DNA from: Symsagittifera roscoffensis
Lineage: Eukaryota; Xenacoelomorpha; Acoela; Convolutidae
NCBI RefSeq assembly: GCF_963678635.1
Contig: NC_087063.1
Coordinates: 48,373,220 to 48,437,219, forward strand
Length of the DNA: 64,000 bases
Direction: 5' to 3'
Positions 12,086-22,824 of this stretch are shown here, piece after piece (within the stretch, counting starts at the first letter, position 1; each line of letters begins with the position of its first letter). The position numbers and the translations under genes were made by a program. Under the pieces are notes generated by a model that was given only the letters and a program-made list of their open reading frames with translations, made no database searches and was not told the DNA's origin.

Positions 12086-13599
12086 TTTTCCGGGACTTTT
12101 TATATTTTTCACCTTATACCCTTCCGGATACGTTCTCCGATGCTATTATGCTGTAGAGACTAACTAGGAAGGATGTCATTTCTGTCCCAAGACCCTTCCG
12201 GATTGAAGCCAAGCCTCTCAATTGACTATTCACCTTAAGTGTGAAGGGTCTTATAACTAGCCTAATTTCGACTCGACTATGGTTTTCTGGTTTCCTTAGC
12301 CTTCCCTTTTTGTAAAAGTGTAAAAGTGGCTTATTCAACCGTTACTACTTTTCGTTAGGGGTATAAGGGCTTTCCAAAAAACAATTTCATAAAACATGGA
12401 GGGTCCACCTTCCCGAATTAGTGAGTTTGCTAAAAACAATCTTGAAAAATTTTCACGCTTTTTTTTTCGAATAATTGAAGATTTTACGAGTAAGCTCACT
12501 TAATTGCTGATCTATGGTAACAGCATCAACTGGATCTGTCCAGTCGTTCCAAAGTTATAAACCAAAACGTCTTTTTTCTAAAGTTAAAAAATTTTCTCTC
12601 TTATAGGTTCCGCCTAACTTTTTTTCGCAATTCTGTTCTTTTCGACTACCTTAAAATTTTTGACCCGAGCAGAAAAGGCCTATACTTTTCTGGTTCAATG
12701 AAAAAAACCAGGTTTAAAACGTTCCAGCTGAAAAAAAATTGCCAAAAACAATGCTATTTGGAACCTTCCGGAAATCAACTAAATCCACTAAATCAAACAC
12801 TTTAAGTTCTATTTCTCTTTAACCCGAAAGGTTATCGGCAAACGGGCTTTGAAACCTGTCGATTCACTAGTGAACATTGTCCGAACAACAATTTTTACTG
12901 TCCTAACTCAAAATTTTCAAAAAATTTACTTATTTTGTAGCGTTTCGTTTTTTCAAAATCAAGAAAATTCGGTTTCTGGTACCCAATTAGTTCCATTTAC
13001 TTCTGAACTAAACTCAACCGGTTCTATCTATTAAACTAGTACAGTTACGATGTAACTCACAAACTTGCGCTTTTTTTGTTTCAAAAAAAATATCGATATC
13101 TCGAGAATCACGATTTGTGGGTGGGTCAAAATATTGCTATTTTTACCCTAAAAACCGGTCTGATTACTGTGTTTTCCACTGAAAAACGGTATAAGAGTAT
13201 TAATATAGGCTGTATAGATAATAATACTAGTATGTTATACTCCTCCGGACTTGTTCAATACCCGAATTAAGGTGCTTAACTCGGAAATTCGCAGTTCGGT
13301 GAAGGGTCAATACCGTGCAGTCACTGTCGAGCCCCCACATATTAATATCCTACTTTTTGCACCAAAAGGGTTACAAAACTTGTTAACGATACCCAACAGT
13401 CGGTGTTTGTTGTCCTTGAGCCCCTTCTTGTCGCTCCTTGCACTGCTTGCAGGATCAGTTTTCTTCTCTAATCCCAAGTCCCTTCCGGATTGAGCGCAAA
13501 TTAGCATTAATGTGCTTAAATACTCAACTAACCCTATAGTACAAGCACCACAAACGGGCCACAAATTTGATCGTAATGATCTCGACTGATATTATTGCC

Positions 13600-13800
13600 T
13601 GTAACAACAATATATCTAACAACAACAAACCGGAGGGTTGGATCACATCTCGTCTGGCGGGATGATTTCTACTGATTTTTTACTTTTTTTTTTACTTTTT
13701 TTGTTTTTTTTCGGTTATTTATTTGTTTTTTTGTTTTTTCTTAGGTAGTATACTACTTTCTGTTTGGTTTCCTGTATATCTTTAAGTGGTTTTGGTCACA
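13600..13800. other. T-rich low-complexity tract in the LTR
   Basis: T-homopolymer runs with interspersed GTTTTTT. The equivalent tract in A and B is A-rich on their coding strand (around 22060 and 48100-48210) and includes a C-run of 9-11. No gene is present. Confidence 0.6.
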
Positions 13801-14225
13801 AACCTCTCAGGGACCGACGGGACGGCCAATCCCCCACCCTTCCTGGAACGTGAATTTTTGGTCTTAACTAGGTTATAAAGCTATTCACGGGCATCCGGAA
13901 GGCTTCCACGTTCCGAACTAACCTTCCGCCCCGGTAGTTAGGGACTTGTTAAGCATCCGCTCGGCAAAGAGTGCTCGTTAGCGGCTCTGCTGGTCATGAT
14001 GATAAAAAGAATAACACACAGGAGCGCCATAAAAACATCTATGTAACATTCGCCCAGAAATACATCTAATCAGTATAACAGTTCAAGATCCAATCCCGAG
14101 ACCCTCCCGGATTCTGGAATTCTGAATTCTGAACTGTTGTTCTGATTTCGCAATTTCATTGTGTGCGAAATAATAAACGGTTACGTGTCCTTCACGTCCT
14201 AATCGAAATTTTAAAAATTAGCATG

Positions 14226-14495
14226 TCAGTCGAAACCAACCCTTTCCGATTTATCTGATTGTTCAATTAACGTCACTAATTCATCAAAACTATCAATCTT
14301 CCCAGTTAGATGTTTCAATAAAGACTCGAATGCGAAATCGCATTTTGACCATTCTGGTCGAATGTCACATACTCCCCGGACAGCCTGGTCAATGTCCTGA
14401 TTGAGTCCTGTAGTCTTCACCAAAATGGTACAGTGCCATCGAAAAGAATTTACAAAATGCAGGAAATCACTCTTATCCACGTCATATCGACTCAC
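14226..14495 (-). CDS. Small ORF (89 codons) crossing the internal region/LTR boundary
   Basis: I do not recognise this protein. It is open from a start at 14495 (SRYDVDKSDF) to a stop at 14226. It is mainly helical-looking, with DIRPEW at the point where the LTR begins (14367) and a hydrophobic/acidic C-terminus (HLTGKIDSFDELV). Copy A-B has the same N-terminal half at 46186-46330 (SRYDVDKSNF, then DIRPEW), but its LTR diverges right after. The LTR piece at 18200-18384 retains the C-terminal half. It may be a fourth element gene, a captured fragment, or chance. The recurrence of protein-level similarity across copies is the main reason to list it. Confidence 0.35.
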   Translation of the reverse strand: MSRYDVDKSDFLHFVNSFRWHCTILVKTTGLNQDIDQAVRGVCDIRPEWSKCDFAFESLLKHLTGKIDSFDELVTLIEQSDKSERVGFD

Positions 14496-14994
14496 TGCAG
14501 AATATGAATAGCATCATATTACATTGTTATAGCTTTCCAAATTCTTTCACTAATCTGCACTCCCGCGGATATAACTTAAGATAAAACATTTTTTCTGACT
14601 TCCAATGCCTATGTCCCGATTTAAAACTTTTTCTCCTACGTTTAAAAAGTGTTAGGACGTAAGACAGTCCTGCCAACCAACAAACTAAAATTATCCTACT
14701 GTGTTTCTTCCCTTCGGAAAATTAGTTATTACTGCTCCTGAATATTAAAATTAAGGAACTCGGTGGTTAGAAGGAACAAGGAAATAATCTCCCTCTTCAT
14801 GAGATTACCTAAGCCTTTCATGTCACCACAAAGTGATCAGTCATCTTAGTTAATTGAAATCAATCATGCAGGCTGGGAATATGCCAGGAATATTTTAAAA
14901 TACTCTCCACTAAAGCCTTTTTAAACAAATAGTAAGTGTCTCTATGGCCACTAACTAAAATCATAATGCAATCTTATTAATGCAATTAAGCCAC
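14496..14994 (-). other. 3' untranslated region of copy D
   Basis: Non-coding. It matches 45720-46090 after ORF3 in copy A; shared strings include GATTTTAGTTAGTGGC and GACTGATCACTTTGTGG. No gene or clear polypurine tract was seen. Confidence 0.6.
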
Positions 14995-15924
14995 TTAATT
15001 CTTCTCTTTTCTTTTAGTCCTCCAACACTTCTGCTCTTCTACTTCTACAACAAGGCAGAGGATCAACCAAGTCTTCAGGATTCTCTCCAAGTCTTCCTTT
15101 AACATCTCTTTTTTTTCTCTTCCGTCACATTCACTTGTCCTAGAAGTTCTCTTCACTGCGGTGGTTACTGCATTCCGATGAGTTGCAAAAGCTCGCTTGA
15201 AAGCTCCTGCTCCAATGTCCAGCTGAGACGCACTGTACACTCTGCTGTGCTTCGACATATGCTTCTTGGCATACTCGTACAACCATGCAGTCAAGTAGGC
15301 TCTGAACCATGGTATCAGTCGTCTTCTGGCCTATATCTCTGAACATCAACTTCGCGAGCCACTTGTTTCGGTTACATTCTTTCCTTTACCTGAGCTGGGG
15401 GTGCTTGTATCTGCCTGAACAATTTTACGTGTTGTCCTATTGGTGCCCTCGTTGTCAAGAGTCTTCCTGGCCTTTCTTCTCGATTTGCTTCATCATGATT
15501 CAGTTTCACATCTAGCAAAGGTCTTGCATTTACTGGACCAATTGTATTGTTTGAGGGCAGTCCCTCTAAGTCAGCAAATCTCAAGGCGGTCATCGAGCCG
15601 AAGTTTATGCCAGCTGCTATCAACCAGTCCACGCCTGCGATCGAGTACAGTCCGTTGACGGATAATCTCGCTCCATTCAACATCCTCATTGCATCTCCTG
15701 CAAACCTTATCGTCTGAAGGTTCAATTTCATCAGGACCTGGGAGAAGATATGGACCTCGACCTCATCAAAGAGCTCCTGTCTGGTCGTCGCTCCTCTCGG
15801 CTGGTACTCGTTGTCTCTGATCTTGTCTCTGATCTCGAGTTGCTTGTCGTCTCGCGGTCGGATTGACAGGTCCGAATCTTCGTCTTGGATGACTGGTTCT
15901 CCTTATTGGCGCTTCTCCCAATCG
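14995..15924 (-). pseudogene. ORF3 remnant of copy D, same 6-kb deletion as copy C
   Basis: The N-terminal segment (15372-15731, motif LPSNNT.GPVNARPLLDV) ends at a stop just before the deletion junction, where AGATA joins the C-terminal part (15000-15349). The stop codon before the junction and the junction bases are shared with copy C, so C and D descend from an already deleted parent. The C-terminal end is further shortened: after KEDLERIL it skips sequence present in C and A and then ends near 14995. No functional product is expected. Confidence 0.75.
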
Positions 15925-17184
15925 ATCCTGTACATCTGTCCTTTGCCCTGGCTCGCTAGAGTTTTGCGGCCTCTAGGTCACGGCAGGAACCGTTCCCAAA
16001 CGTGTTTCTAAGTTACGGGGCACAAAGGTTGAAAGTGACGGCTCGTTCGTTGTTTCTTCCTTCTTTAGCACTCCCGTGTCAAAGAGCTCGACTTCCATTT
16101 CATCCAGTCGCTCCTGGAACACTCGGTTCATCCAGGCTTGTCCTTCGATACTATCAAAGTTGATCCCATCGGTGGTTAATCTGGCCTGATCCATAGCTCT
16201 CAGCTCGTGCTCAATGTCCATAAGGATCATCCATCCAGCATTCCGACCTAGCAGATTTCTCAGTGTGTTGTTTCACTTGATGACTCCTTCAATATAACTT
16301 CTTCCTGTCGATGTCATTGTTTTCGTGCTCATTGGTACAGTGCAGACGGTCAGTACCGCGCGCTTGAATTTCTGCCAGAGAATAGTGAATAGGCACATCG
16401 TCATCGACTCCGATTGTGCCTCTTCCTCCTCTGAGCCTCTAGACACATTGTTCATCCCTATTACGATCATTATCTTAGGGATCCTTTCTGGGTTCATCAG
16501 CTCCACCATTCGAAATAGCTGGGCTATCGTTGCACCTCCAAAGGCCATCACCGTAGTGATCCAGGAGGTCCTCAGGTTCTGGAGTATTATCACCAAGCTG
16601 TCACCCAGTATCAGATGTGATGTCCCAAGTGGCGGTTGCTGCAGGTTTACTACTGGGCTCCAAGTCGATCGATTGAAGCAGGTTCGCGGATCCGTTTCCG
16701 GAACTCCTGTGAGGTTATTCTTCACCTGGTTGTTCTTCTGCACGTCAATCACTCGGGACACTTTCTTCATCGGCATTTCTCGTATCATCCTGTCTGGGAC
16801 CTTAGAGCTCTCTAATGGTAACGTTGTATCACTAACTCCCGTTCTCGTCATCGTCTCTTGGGAGAGTTGTACTCTGCCCGTATCATCTATTGTTACATAG
16901 GGAGCAGCCACCCCGGAACCTGGTGCATTCCTTTAAGCGACCAATCGTCCAGCTATTTCTATCAATTTTCTCATTGTTTGCTCTAAGACTGGGTCACCTA
17001 CGGTGTCACTCGGGTCCGGAACTGTTACTCTCCCTGTCGTTGTTGGGGGTGGCACCTCCGTTGTCTGACTTAGTTCGCGAGGCGTCAGGAGCTCCATCGG
17101 GGACTGCTCACGAGGAATATTCCTTGCAGGTATCACTTTTTCTACTTTTTCCTTTTTTCCCTTAAATAAAATTGGTAAGGTCAA
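15925..17184 (-). pseudogene. ORF2 (SGNH hydrolase) of copy D, 5' truncated
   Basis: Only the C-terminal part of ORF2 remains. The segment 16273-16911 holds LILGDSLVI (block I), AFGGATIAQLF (block II) and IGMNNVSRGS (block III, GxN kept). The segment 15973-16230 holds TTDGINFDSIEG, where the catalytic DxxH histidine is Asn. The 16933-17184 part gives KVIPARNIPREQSPMELL. The helical N-terminus and coiled coil are missing; sequence upstream of 17184 is unrelated to ORF2. At the ORF2/ORF3 border the ATGA seen in copy B reads AGGA. Confidence 0.75.
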
Positions 17185-17189
17185 ACAAG

Positions 17190-17619
17190 GCTAATTCCAA
17201 TTTTGAAAAAAAATGTAATTTTCCCGCATTAGTATAACAAATTTGAATAATTTCATATACTTACCTTCAGCTTTTGCTGGGTCATTGCAGTCTTTCATCG
17301 TGACATACAAAAAATTGATTTACCTAGTTGTCTCGCAGGTAAAAAAAGTCAATAAAGATACCATTTACTTACCTCCGACTTTTGCTGGGCCTTTGGATTA
17401 TCATGGTGACATACAAAAATTTGAGTTACTTAGGTTGTTTTTTAATGTTGACCAATTTTTTTCGACACATGTTTTTTATGCTTTTACTTGCTTTCAAAAA
17501 CGGGGACTCTATTGACATGAAAACAGCCACAAGAAGCGTGCACAGTCTGTGCACAGTCTACGTGGGAGAACTGGCTGATGAGCGAGTTCTGCGACAAGTG
17601 GACCAACAGGCATTGCATT
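17190..17619 (-). other. Unassigned insert with two similar exon-like blocks
   Basis: This lies between the LTR fragment and the truncated ORF2 of copy D. On the minus strand two related blocks, each beginning near TATGTCAC and ending in CAGCAAAAG..GAG/AAG directly before GTAAGT, sit at about 17262-17312 and 17368-17422. A TTTTATTTAAG tract ends just upstream of the ORF2 remnant. They could be two duplicated short exons with 5' splice donors, spliced onto ORF2. Equally they could be a decayed repeat. No known protein is recognised. Confidence 0.25.
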
Positions 17620-18384
17620 TGTAACATTCGCCCGGAAGTACATATCGACGGAAAATAAAGCTAGGTTCTAAAACGAATGGCTAGCGTCTAAACACAGCTC
17701 TACAGGCTTCGATCTGTATCCCCAGACCACGAGGTCACTCCTAAAAAGAGGGCTACTACTTATTTACTATTTTACTTTTGTTTTTGTTCGGTAGATAAAA
17801 TCATCATCTCCATCGAAGATGGATCAACACTTTTCCCCAACTCCTAGCTTCTTATTATCTGAAAATGACTTTGGTATTATTTAAATTCATTTCAAGACAT
17901 TCCGGGAAGCTAAAAGTTAGTATAAAACAGTTCAAGTTCCAATCCCGAGACCCTTCCGGATTCTGGAATCCGGAGAAATAACACTCTTATTTCTTCTCGG
18001 GAGGCTGGACACGTCGTCCGAACACCCTTCCCGGTTCCTGTGAACTGCTCTGTAACGATTGTAGCGGCACAATTGTTACAACTCGGAAAACTTCTGACAA
18101 TTTTTAACCACAATCTCAATCTTCTGCCATTTTTCCATTGTTGTTGTCACTGAGACTACTGTTGTTCTGTTTTCGCAATTTGAGTGTGTGCGAAATAATA
18201 AAAGGTTACGTGTCCTTCACGTCCGTATTGAAATTTTTAAAATTAGCATGTCAGTCAAAACCAACCCTTTCCGATTTGTCCAATTAATGTCACTAATCCA
18301 TCAAAACCATCAATCTTCCCAGTTAGATGTTCCAATGAAACTTCGAATGCGAAATTGCATTTCGACCATTCTGGTCGAATGTCA
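17620..18384 (-). repeat. 5' part of an LTR (copy D), outer end of the minus-strand array
   Basis: It starts at TGACATTCG (18384, minus strand) against LINE sequence. It keeps the LTR landmarks: GACTGACATGC, GTTGCAACGATTGT-like blocks, TCCGGAAGGGTCTCGGG, the GGAGATGATGATT block, GTGGTCTGGGGATAC, and GGGCGAATGTTACA. It then breaks off at 17620, where the other LTRs continue with an ATACATGTTTT sequence. This is strong evidence for the LTR's 5' edge. Confidence 0.7.
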
Positions 18385-20820
18385 TAATTGGGTACTCATC
18401 GACAAAGTTCAAACTCCTGGAGAGAGCCTCCAATGTCAAATTGATCTGCAATGGATGCTAATTTTCTGAACATCGAAATTCGGTGGTGGGAAATGTCGCG
18501 AGGATATCACTCGTGAAATTGAAGAATTGAAAGACACACTGAAAAAGGCCATGTCCGTCGTGCAGTCACTAAAATCATTGGACACTGTTCCCAAGGTTAG
18601 TACTCTGACCTGTTGAAATCAGGACATAAAAAAATAGATCGGGCAAAAGATTTTGAGCACGAAAAAAATGTATTATGCGAGTGTATAGTTTCTTGGGCGT
18701 CAACCAAATGAAATTTCATCATTTCGTAGACCCAGAAAAAGCGATGCAGATATTAAGAGATCGAAGCAAATATTAGTCAAGTTTCGAAACGTGTATACGG
18801 TTGATAAAATACAAGTTCGCGCGTCTATGCTCAAATAATATGAACCTAATTTTTGAGAAAAAATATGCGGTTTCTGTTTCAAAAACCATAGGTAAAGAAG
18901 AACAAGAAAAGGAACAACGCTTGCTCAAAAACAGACGAGAACTATTAGACAAAGGAAATGACCTGATTAAACTGATAAAATCCACAAAGATGTTTTGAAC
19001 TTGATCAACAAAGCGGTTATAAGAACCGACTGACTATCAGAAAATTCAGAAGACGTAAGCGCAATTTCTTATAATATGAGAAGCATTTATAAACTGTACC
19101 GCAGACAATTTTTTTTCAAATTGTTTTGATTTTTCATTCTGCAGATAAATTTTGCCTATCGGAAACATGGCTAACTAAAGAAATATAGGATGAAGAGCTG
19201 TTTTTAATTGAATATAACTGCTCACGCACTGACCAATAATGAGTTAAATCAGATGATTGCAGTAATTTGGAAACTGAAATTCAAGTGTGATGGCTTAATT
19301 TCATAGGGGGATTTCATTTTTCCTATGATAAACTGGAGTAGTATCACTTCTCAAAATCCAACGTTTGGCATGCATTGAGAAAAAAATCTAATTCAGAAAG
19401 TCGATTTTGACATTCTGCTACAGTTATACTTGACTTGATTTTTGTTAGAGAAAATATTCAAGTGACTGATACTCAACAAAATTGACGATCAAAACAATTT
19501 TGCGAAATTGTCAAGTCATCACCCTATAAAAACGAAATTCAAATATGGGTCGTCTTGCCTGTATTATGTCAAAGAATACACACAAAGCTATTGCAAAGGA
19601 GATTACAAATAATTAACTCAGCTAATTTTTGAAAAGGCGTTTCACACTTATTGCTGGTCAAATCCATACGTCATTGTTGAACATTGGTACAAATGGTTGA
19701 GTAACTTCCTTGCAAAAACAATGGCCCAAAGAACAAAACATAGAGCATCTTTACCATCATCGATTAGTCAATCAACTTCACATAGGATAAAATATTGAAC
19801 AAGGACGATGAGTCTCACAATAAAAATAAAACTTCACAAGACAACTGCAGAAGAGCTCGCTGAAAGAGACAAAATCGCATTTGAACAAACATTAGCAGCG
19901 CAACGGTCTGATAGAAAATTTTCAAATTTTTCAGTGCTTTTCGGAAATTAGTTTTACTAAGTATAATGCATTGTAATTAATAAAAAAGCGGACATAACGG
20001 ATCAAAAGCTGCGTTGTTTTCAAATTTTTCGACTCCGTGTTTGTCAAATCTTCTTTTATCGAGGAAATAGTCCAAACCACCAAATTACAAAGTTTAGTTT
20101 TTTCTAACAAGAATAATCTGCTTCCTTGAATGTAAACAAAAGCAAGGGCACTGACAACTTGCCTCCTTCTTTGTTTGTGAATACCAAACTATCACTTTTT
20201 GCCTCAAATCTTTCGGAAAAACTTTCAAACGAGTATTTACCCGAATACTCGAAAGGGGCAATCATCAGTCCTATTTATAACACAAGATGACAAAATCGAT
20301 ATCGATAATTACCTATTGCTTTCAGTTGTCTCGAAAGTTTTGGAAAGAATAACATTCGAAAGGCTGTACGAACATTTTTAAAACCCCTTTCACGTATCCC
20401 AGCACTGACTTCGCAGAAATCGTTCAACTAAAGTTCGGTTACTAACATATTTTCAAATGGTATACAAAGGCACGGCATAGAAAACGGAAATAAAATCCAT
20501 ACTGTTTTTACAGACTTCAGTAAAATTTTCGATCTTGTTGATCACGGTATTTTGTTACGCAAACTCCGCGCTTACGGAATTCGACACAAAAATTTGAAGC
20601 TGATGAAATCCTACCTGACTGAAAGATCTCAAGTCGTTCGAGTTAATGGAAAGTTTTCAAAATCAAAAATAGTTACGAGTGGTGTACATCAAGGCAAAAC
20701 TCTGGGACTATCATTTTTCTTGGTGCTCGGTAATGATGGTCCAAATCGCTGCAAAAGTGTGCGATGGCCTAAATGTGCGATGGCACAGTTTTGAAAACGC
20801 TCTTGACAGTATAATTGATG
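18385..20820 (+). mobile_element. Decayed non-LTR (LINE) retrotransposon between the two arrays
   Basis: Three parts can be read through many stops and frameshifts. The first, 18480-19000, has coiled-coil-type sequence (ITREIEELKDTLKKA, and EQEKEQRLLKNRRELLDKG), as in LINE ORF1 or the region before the endonuclease. The second, about 19140-19480, has an endonuclease-like CLSETWLTKEI, then GDFIFPMINWS and LDFIFVRENIQVTD in shifted frames. The third, 20180-20820, is RT: PIYNTR..KIDIDNY, SVVSKVLERI, FERLYEHF, FTDFSKIFDLVDHG and VTSGVHQG. This order is that of CR1/Jockey-like LINEs of invertebrates. The RT stops at 20820, where the LTR begins, so its YADD region is lost. It supports an animal host. 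Confidence 0.75.
20199..20820 (+). pseudogene. LINE reverse transcriptase fragment
   Basis: The segments 20199-20381 (DIDNYLLLSVVSKVLERI) and 20552-20794 (MLRKLRAYGIRHKNLKLMKSYLTERSQVV, GVHQGKTLG) are consecutive RT fingers/palm blocks. A typical LINE reads PQGS.LGPLLF where this one reads HQGKTLGLSFF. The intervening DFSKIFDLVDHG carries the first catalytic aspartate. The catalytic YxDD block is absent because the fragment is cut by the LTR at 20821. A second copy of its last 171 bases lies at 22825-22995. Confidence 0.75.
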
Positions 20821-22822
20821 TGACATTCGACCAGACTGGACGAAAATGCAGATTCGGCAATTTCGAATTATTAGCAGCTAACCTTCCTAATTAGCAGTTT
20901 TGAAGGATTAACAGTGTTATTGGAACGATTAGTCAAACTGTGAAGGCTAGAATATCCTGGTATTTCAAATTTTTGAAATTTCGAAGGTTGACGTCATATT
21001 TCTGAGAAACGTCAAAAACGGCCATTTTGGCAGAAATCCAGAATTAAGTCACAACAACAATAAATGCGACGGCGATAACAACGATAATCACAATAAAAAC
21101 AACAACGAGGATTGAACGAACAGCAGAGTTAACAGAGACCGCTCCGAGTTGCAACGATTGTGTCGCTACAATAGTTGCAAGGCCATTCACAACAACGGTG
21201 AAGGGTAGAAAACAGCCTTCCGGAGAGGAGATAAGTGTATTTCCCCGGATTCAGGACTCCGGAGGGGTCTCGGGACTTAAACTAAAATCATTATATATAA
21301 ACTTTTAGCTTCCCGATTATGTCCTGAATTGAATTTATTCAACATCTGAATTCATTTTCCGACGATGAATAGCTAGGAGTTAGGGGGAAGGTTGATCCAT
21401 CTTCGATGGAGATGATGATTATTATCTACTGAACAAAAACAATAATAATATAATAAGTAATAGAAGCCCTGTTTTTAGGAATGACCTTGTGGTCTGGGGA
21501 TACTGAGACCCGCCATGAGCTCACTAATTTTGCATGTAAACAAGTTAATTTAAGTGTTTTGACGAAGCCGAAAGCAGTAACGTTTTTTGTCGACCCGATG
21601 TTAGAAAGACCACCGAAAGTACTGGCTTGGTAGAGTCGGTGAAAAGCATGTAAAGCTCTGTTTAGACGTTAGGCAGTCGTCTTAGGACTTAGTTTTATTT
21701 TCCGTCGATATGTATCTTCCGGGCGAATGTTACATACATGTTTTTATGGCGCTCTTGGGTGTTATTCTTTTTTAAGATCATGACCGGCAGAACCGTTAAC
21801 GAGCACTACGCGCCGAGCGGATGCTCACAATAACGCCCTTAATAGGCCCTAACCGCCGGGGCGGAAGGGTAGTTCGGAACGCGGAAGCCTTCCGGATTCC
21901 CGTGAATAGCTTTTTAACCTAGTTAAGACCGAAAATTCAAGAACCAAGAAAAGGCGGGGGATTCACGGTCCCGTCATTTCCTGAGTGGTTTGTGACCAAA
22001 AACACGTAAAGATATATAAGAAACCAAACAAAAAGTAGTATAGTACCCAAGAAAAACCAAAAACAGTTAAAAAAGTATAAAATCATCCCCCCCCCCAGAC
22101 AAGATGTGATCCGACCCTCCCGTTTGTTGTTGATAGATATATTGTTGTTAGAGGCTTTTATATCAATCAGGATCGTTACGATCGTTTTCGTTTAAGCACG
22201 TTAATGCTAATTTGAGCTCTTTCCGAAAGGGTCTGCTGATTTGCGCTCAATCCGGAGGGGTCTCGGGATTAGTGAAGAAGAATGCTCCGGCAAGCAGTAC
22301 AAGGAGTGACAAGAGGGGGCTCAGCGACAACAACAGTCGACTGTTGGGTATCGTTAACAAGTTTTGTATCCCTTTTGGTATAAAAAATAAGATAGTAATC
22401 TGTTTGGGGCTCGACAGTGCTGCAAAGTAGTGACCCTTCACCGAATTGCGAATTTCCGAGTTAAGCACCTTATTTCGGATATTGAACAAACAAGAGGGGT
22501 ATGGTATTACTAGAATTGTTACTTATATACCCTATATTAATACTCTTATATCGTTTTTCAGTGAAAAACACAATAAGCGGACCGGTTTTTAGGGTCAAAA
22601 TAGCGATATTTTGATCCCCCCACAAATCACGATTTTTGAGATATCGGTATTTTTTGAAACGGGAAAAAGCGCTAAATTAGTGTGTTACATCGTAATTGCA
22701 TTAGTATAATAGATAGAACCGTTTGAGTTTAGTTCAGTAGTGGTTGGAACTTTTTTGGTACCAAAAACCGAATTTTCGTGATTTTTGAATAAACGAAACG
22801 CTATAAAATAGGAAAATCTTTT
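20650..22822 (+). repeat. 2.17-kb tandem duplication, first unit
   Basis: This unit begins in the LINE fragment (AAAGTTTTCAAAATC) and runs through the LINE/LTR junction into the LTR up to AAAATCTTTT. It is followed immediately by the second unit at 22825-24998. By eye I find only about four differences: one extra C in the C-run, T/C near 21502, G/A near 22646, and T/G near 22694. It is either a very recent duplication or an assembly artefact. Confidence 0.95.
21292..21301 (+). promoter_or_regulatory. TATA-like motif in the LTR
   Basis: TATATATAAA about 470 bases into the LTR, repeated in the duplicated unit near 23467. The equivalent place in the next LTR reads TTTATATAAA (about 46791). It is a plausible core promoter for a retroelement LTR, but there is no independent support. 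Confidence 0.25.
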
Positions 22823-22824
22823 CA

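Larger units (their letters stand above)
11690..14367 (-). repeat. Long LTR between copies D and C (about 2.7 kb)
   Basis: The 5' terminus (TGACATTCG, read on the minus strand from 14367) is the same one that starts the LTRs at 18384, 20821 and 46312. The body shares blocks with the plus-strand LTRs: GGGCGAATGTTACAT; the GAGCGGATGCT block; AACCTAGTTAAGACC; the TCCGGAGGGG-type array; and a long AT-rich tract. After the first 35 or so bases it carries a different segment from A and B, and it lacks a block of about 400 bases, so it is a shorter LTR subtype. The inner edge near 11690 is approximate. It serves as 3' LTR of D and 5' LTR of C. Confidence 0.65.

Noticed and set aside
17243-17624. Plus-strand frames over 17243-17624 as a small gene
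   Set aside because: They have no start context or similarity, and overlap the minus-strand LTR fragment and exon-like blocks.
22085-22095. C-run (and its partner near 24262) as a G-quadruplex or origin signal
   Set aside because: It is a single homopolymer run of variable length (9-11) with no second G/C tract beside it.
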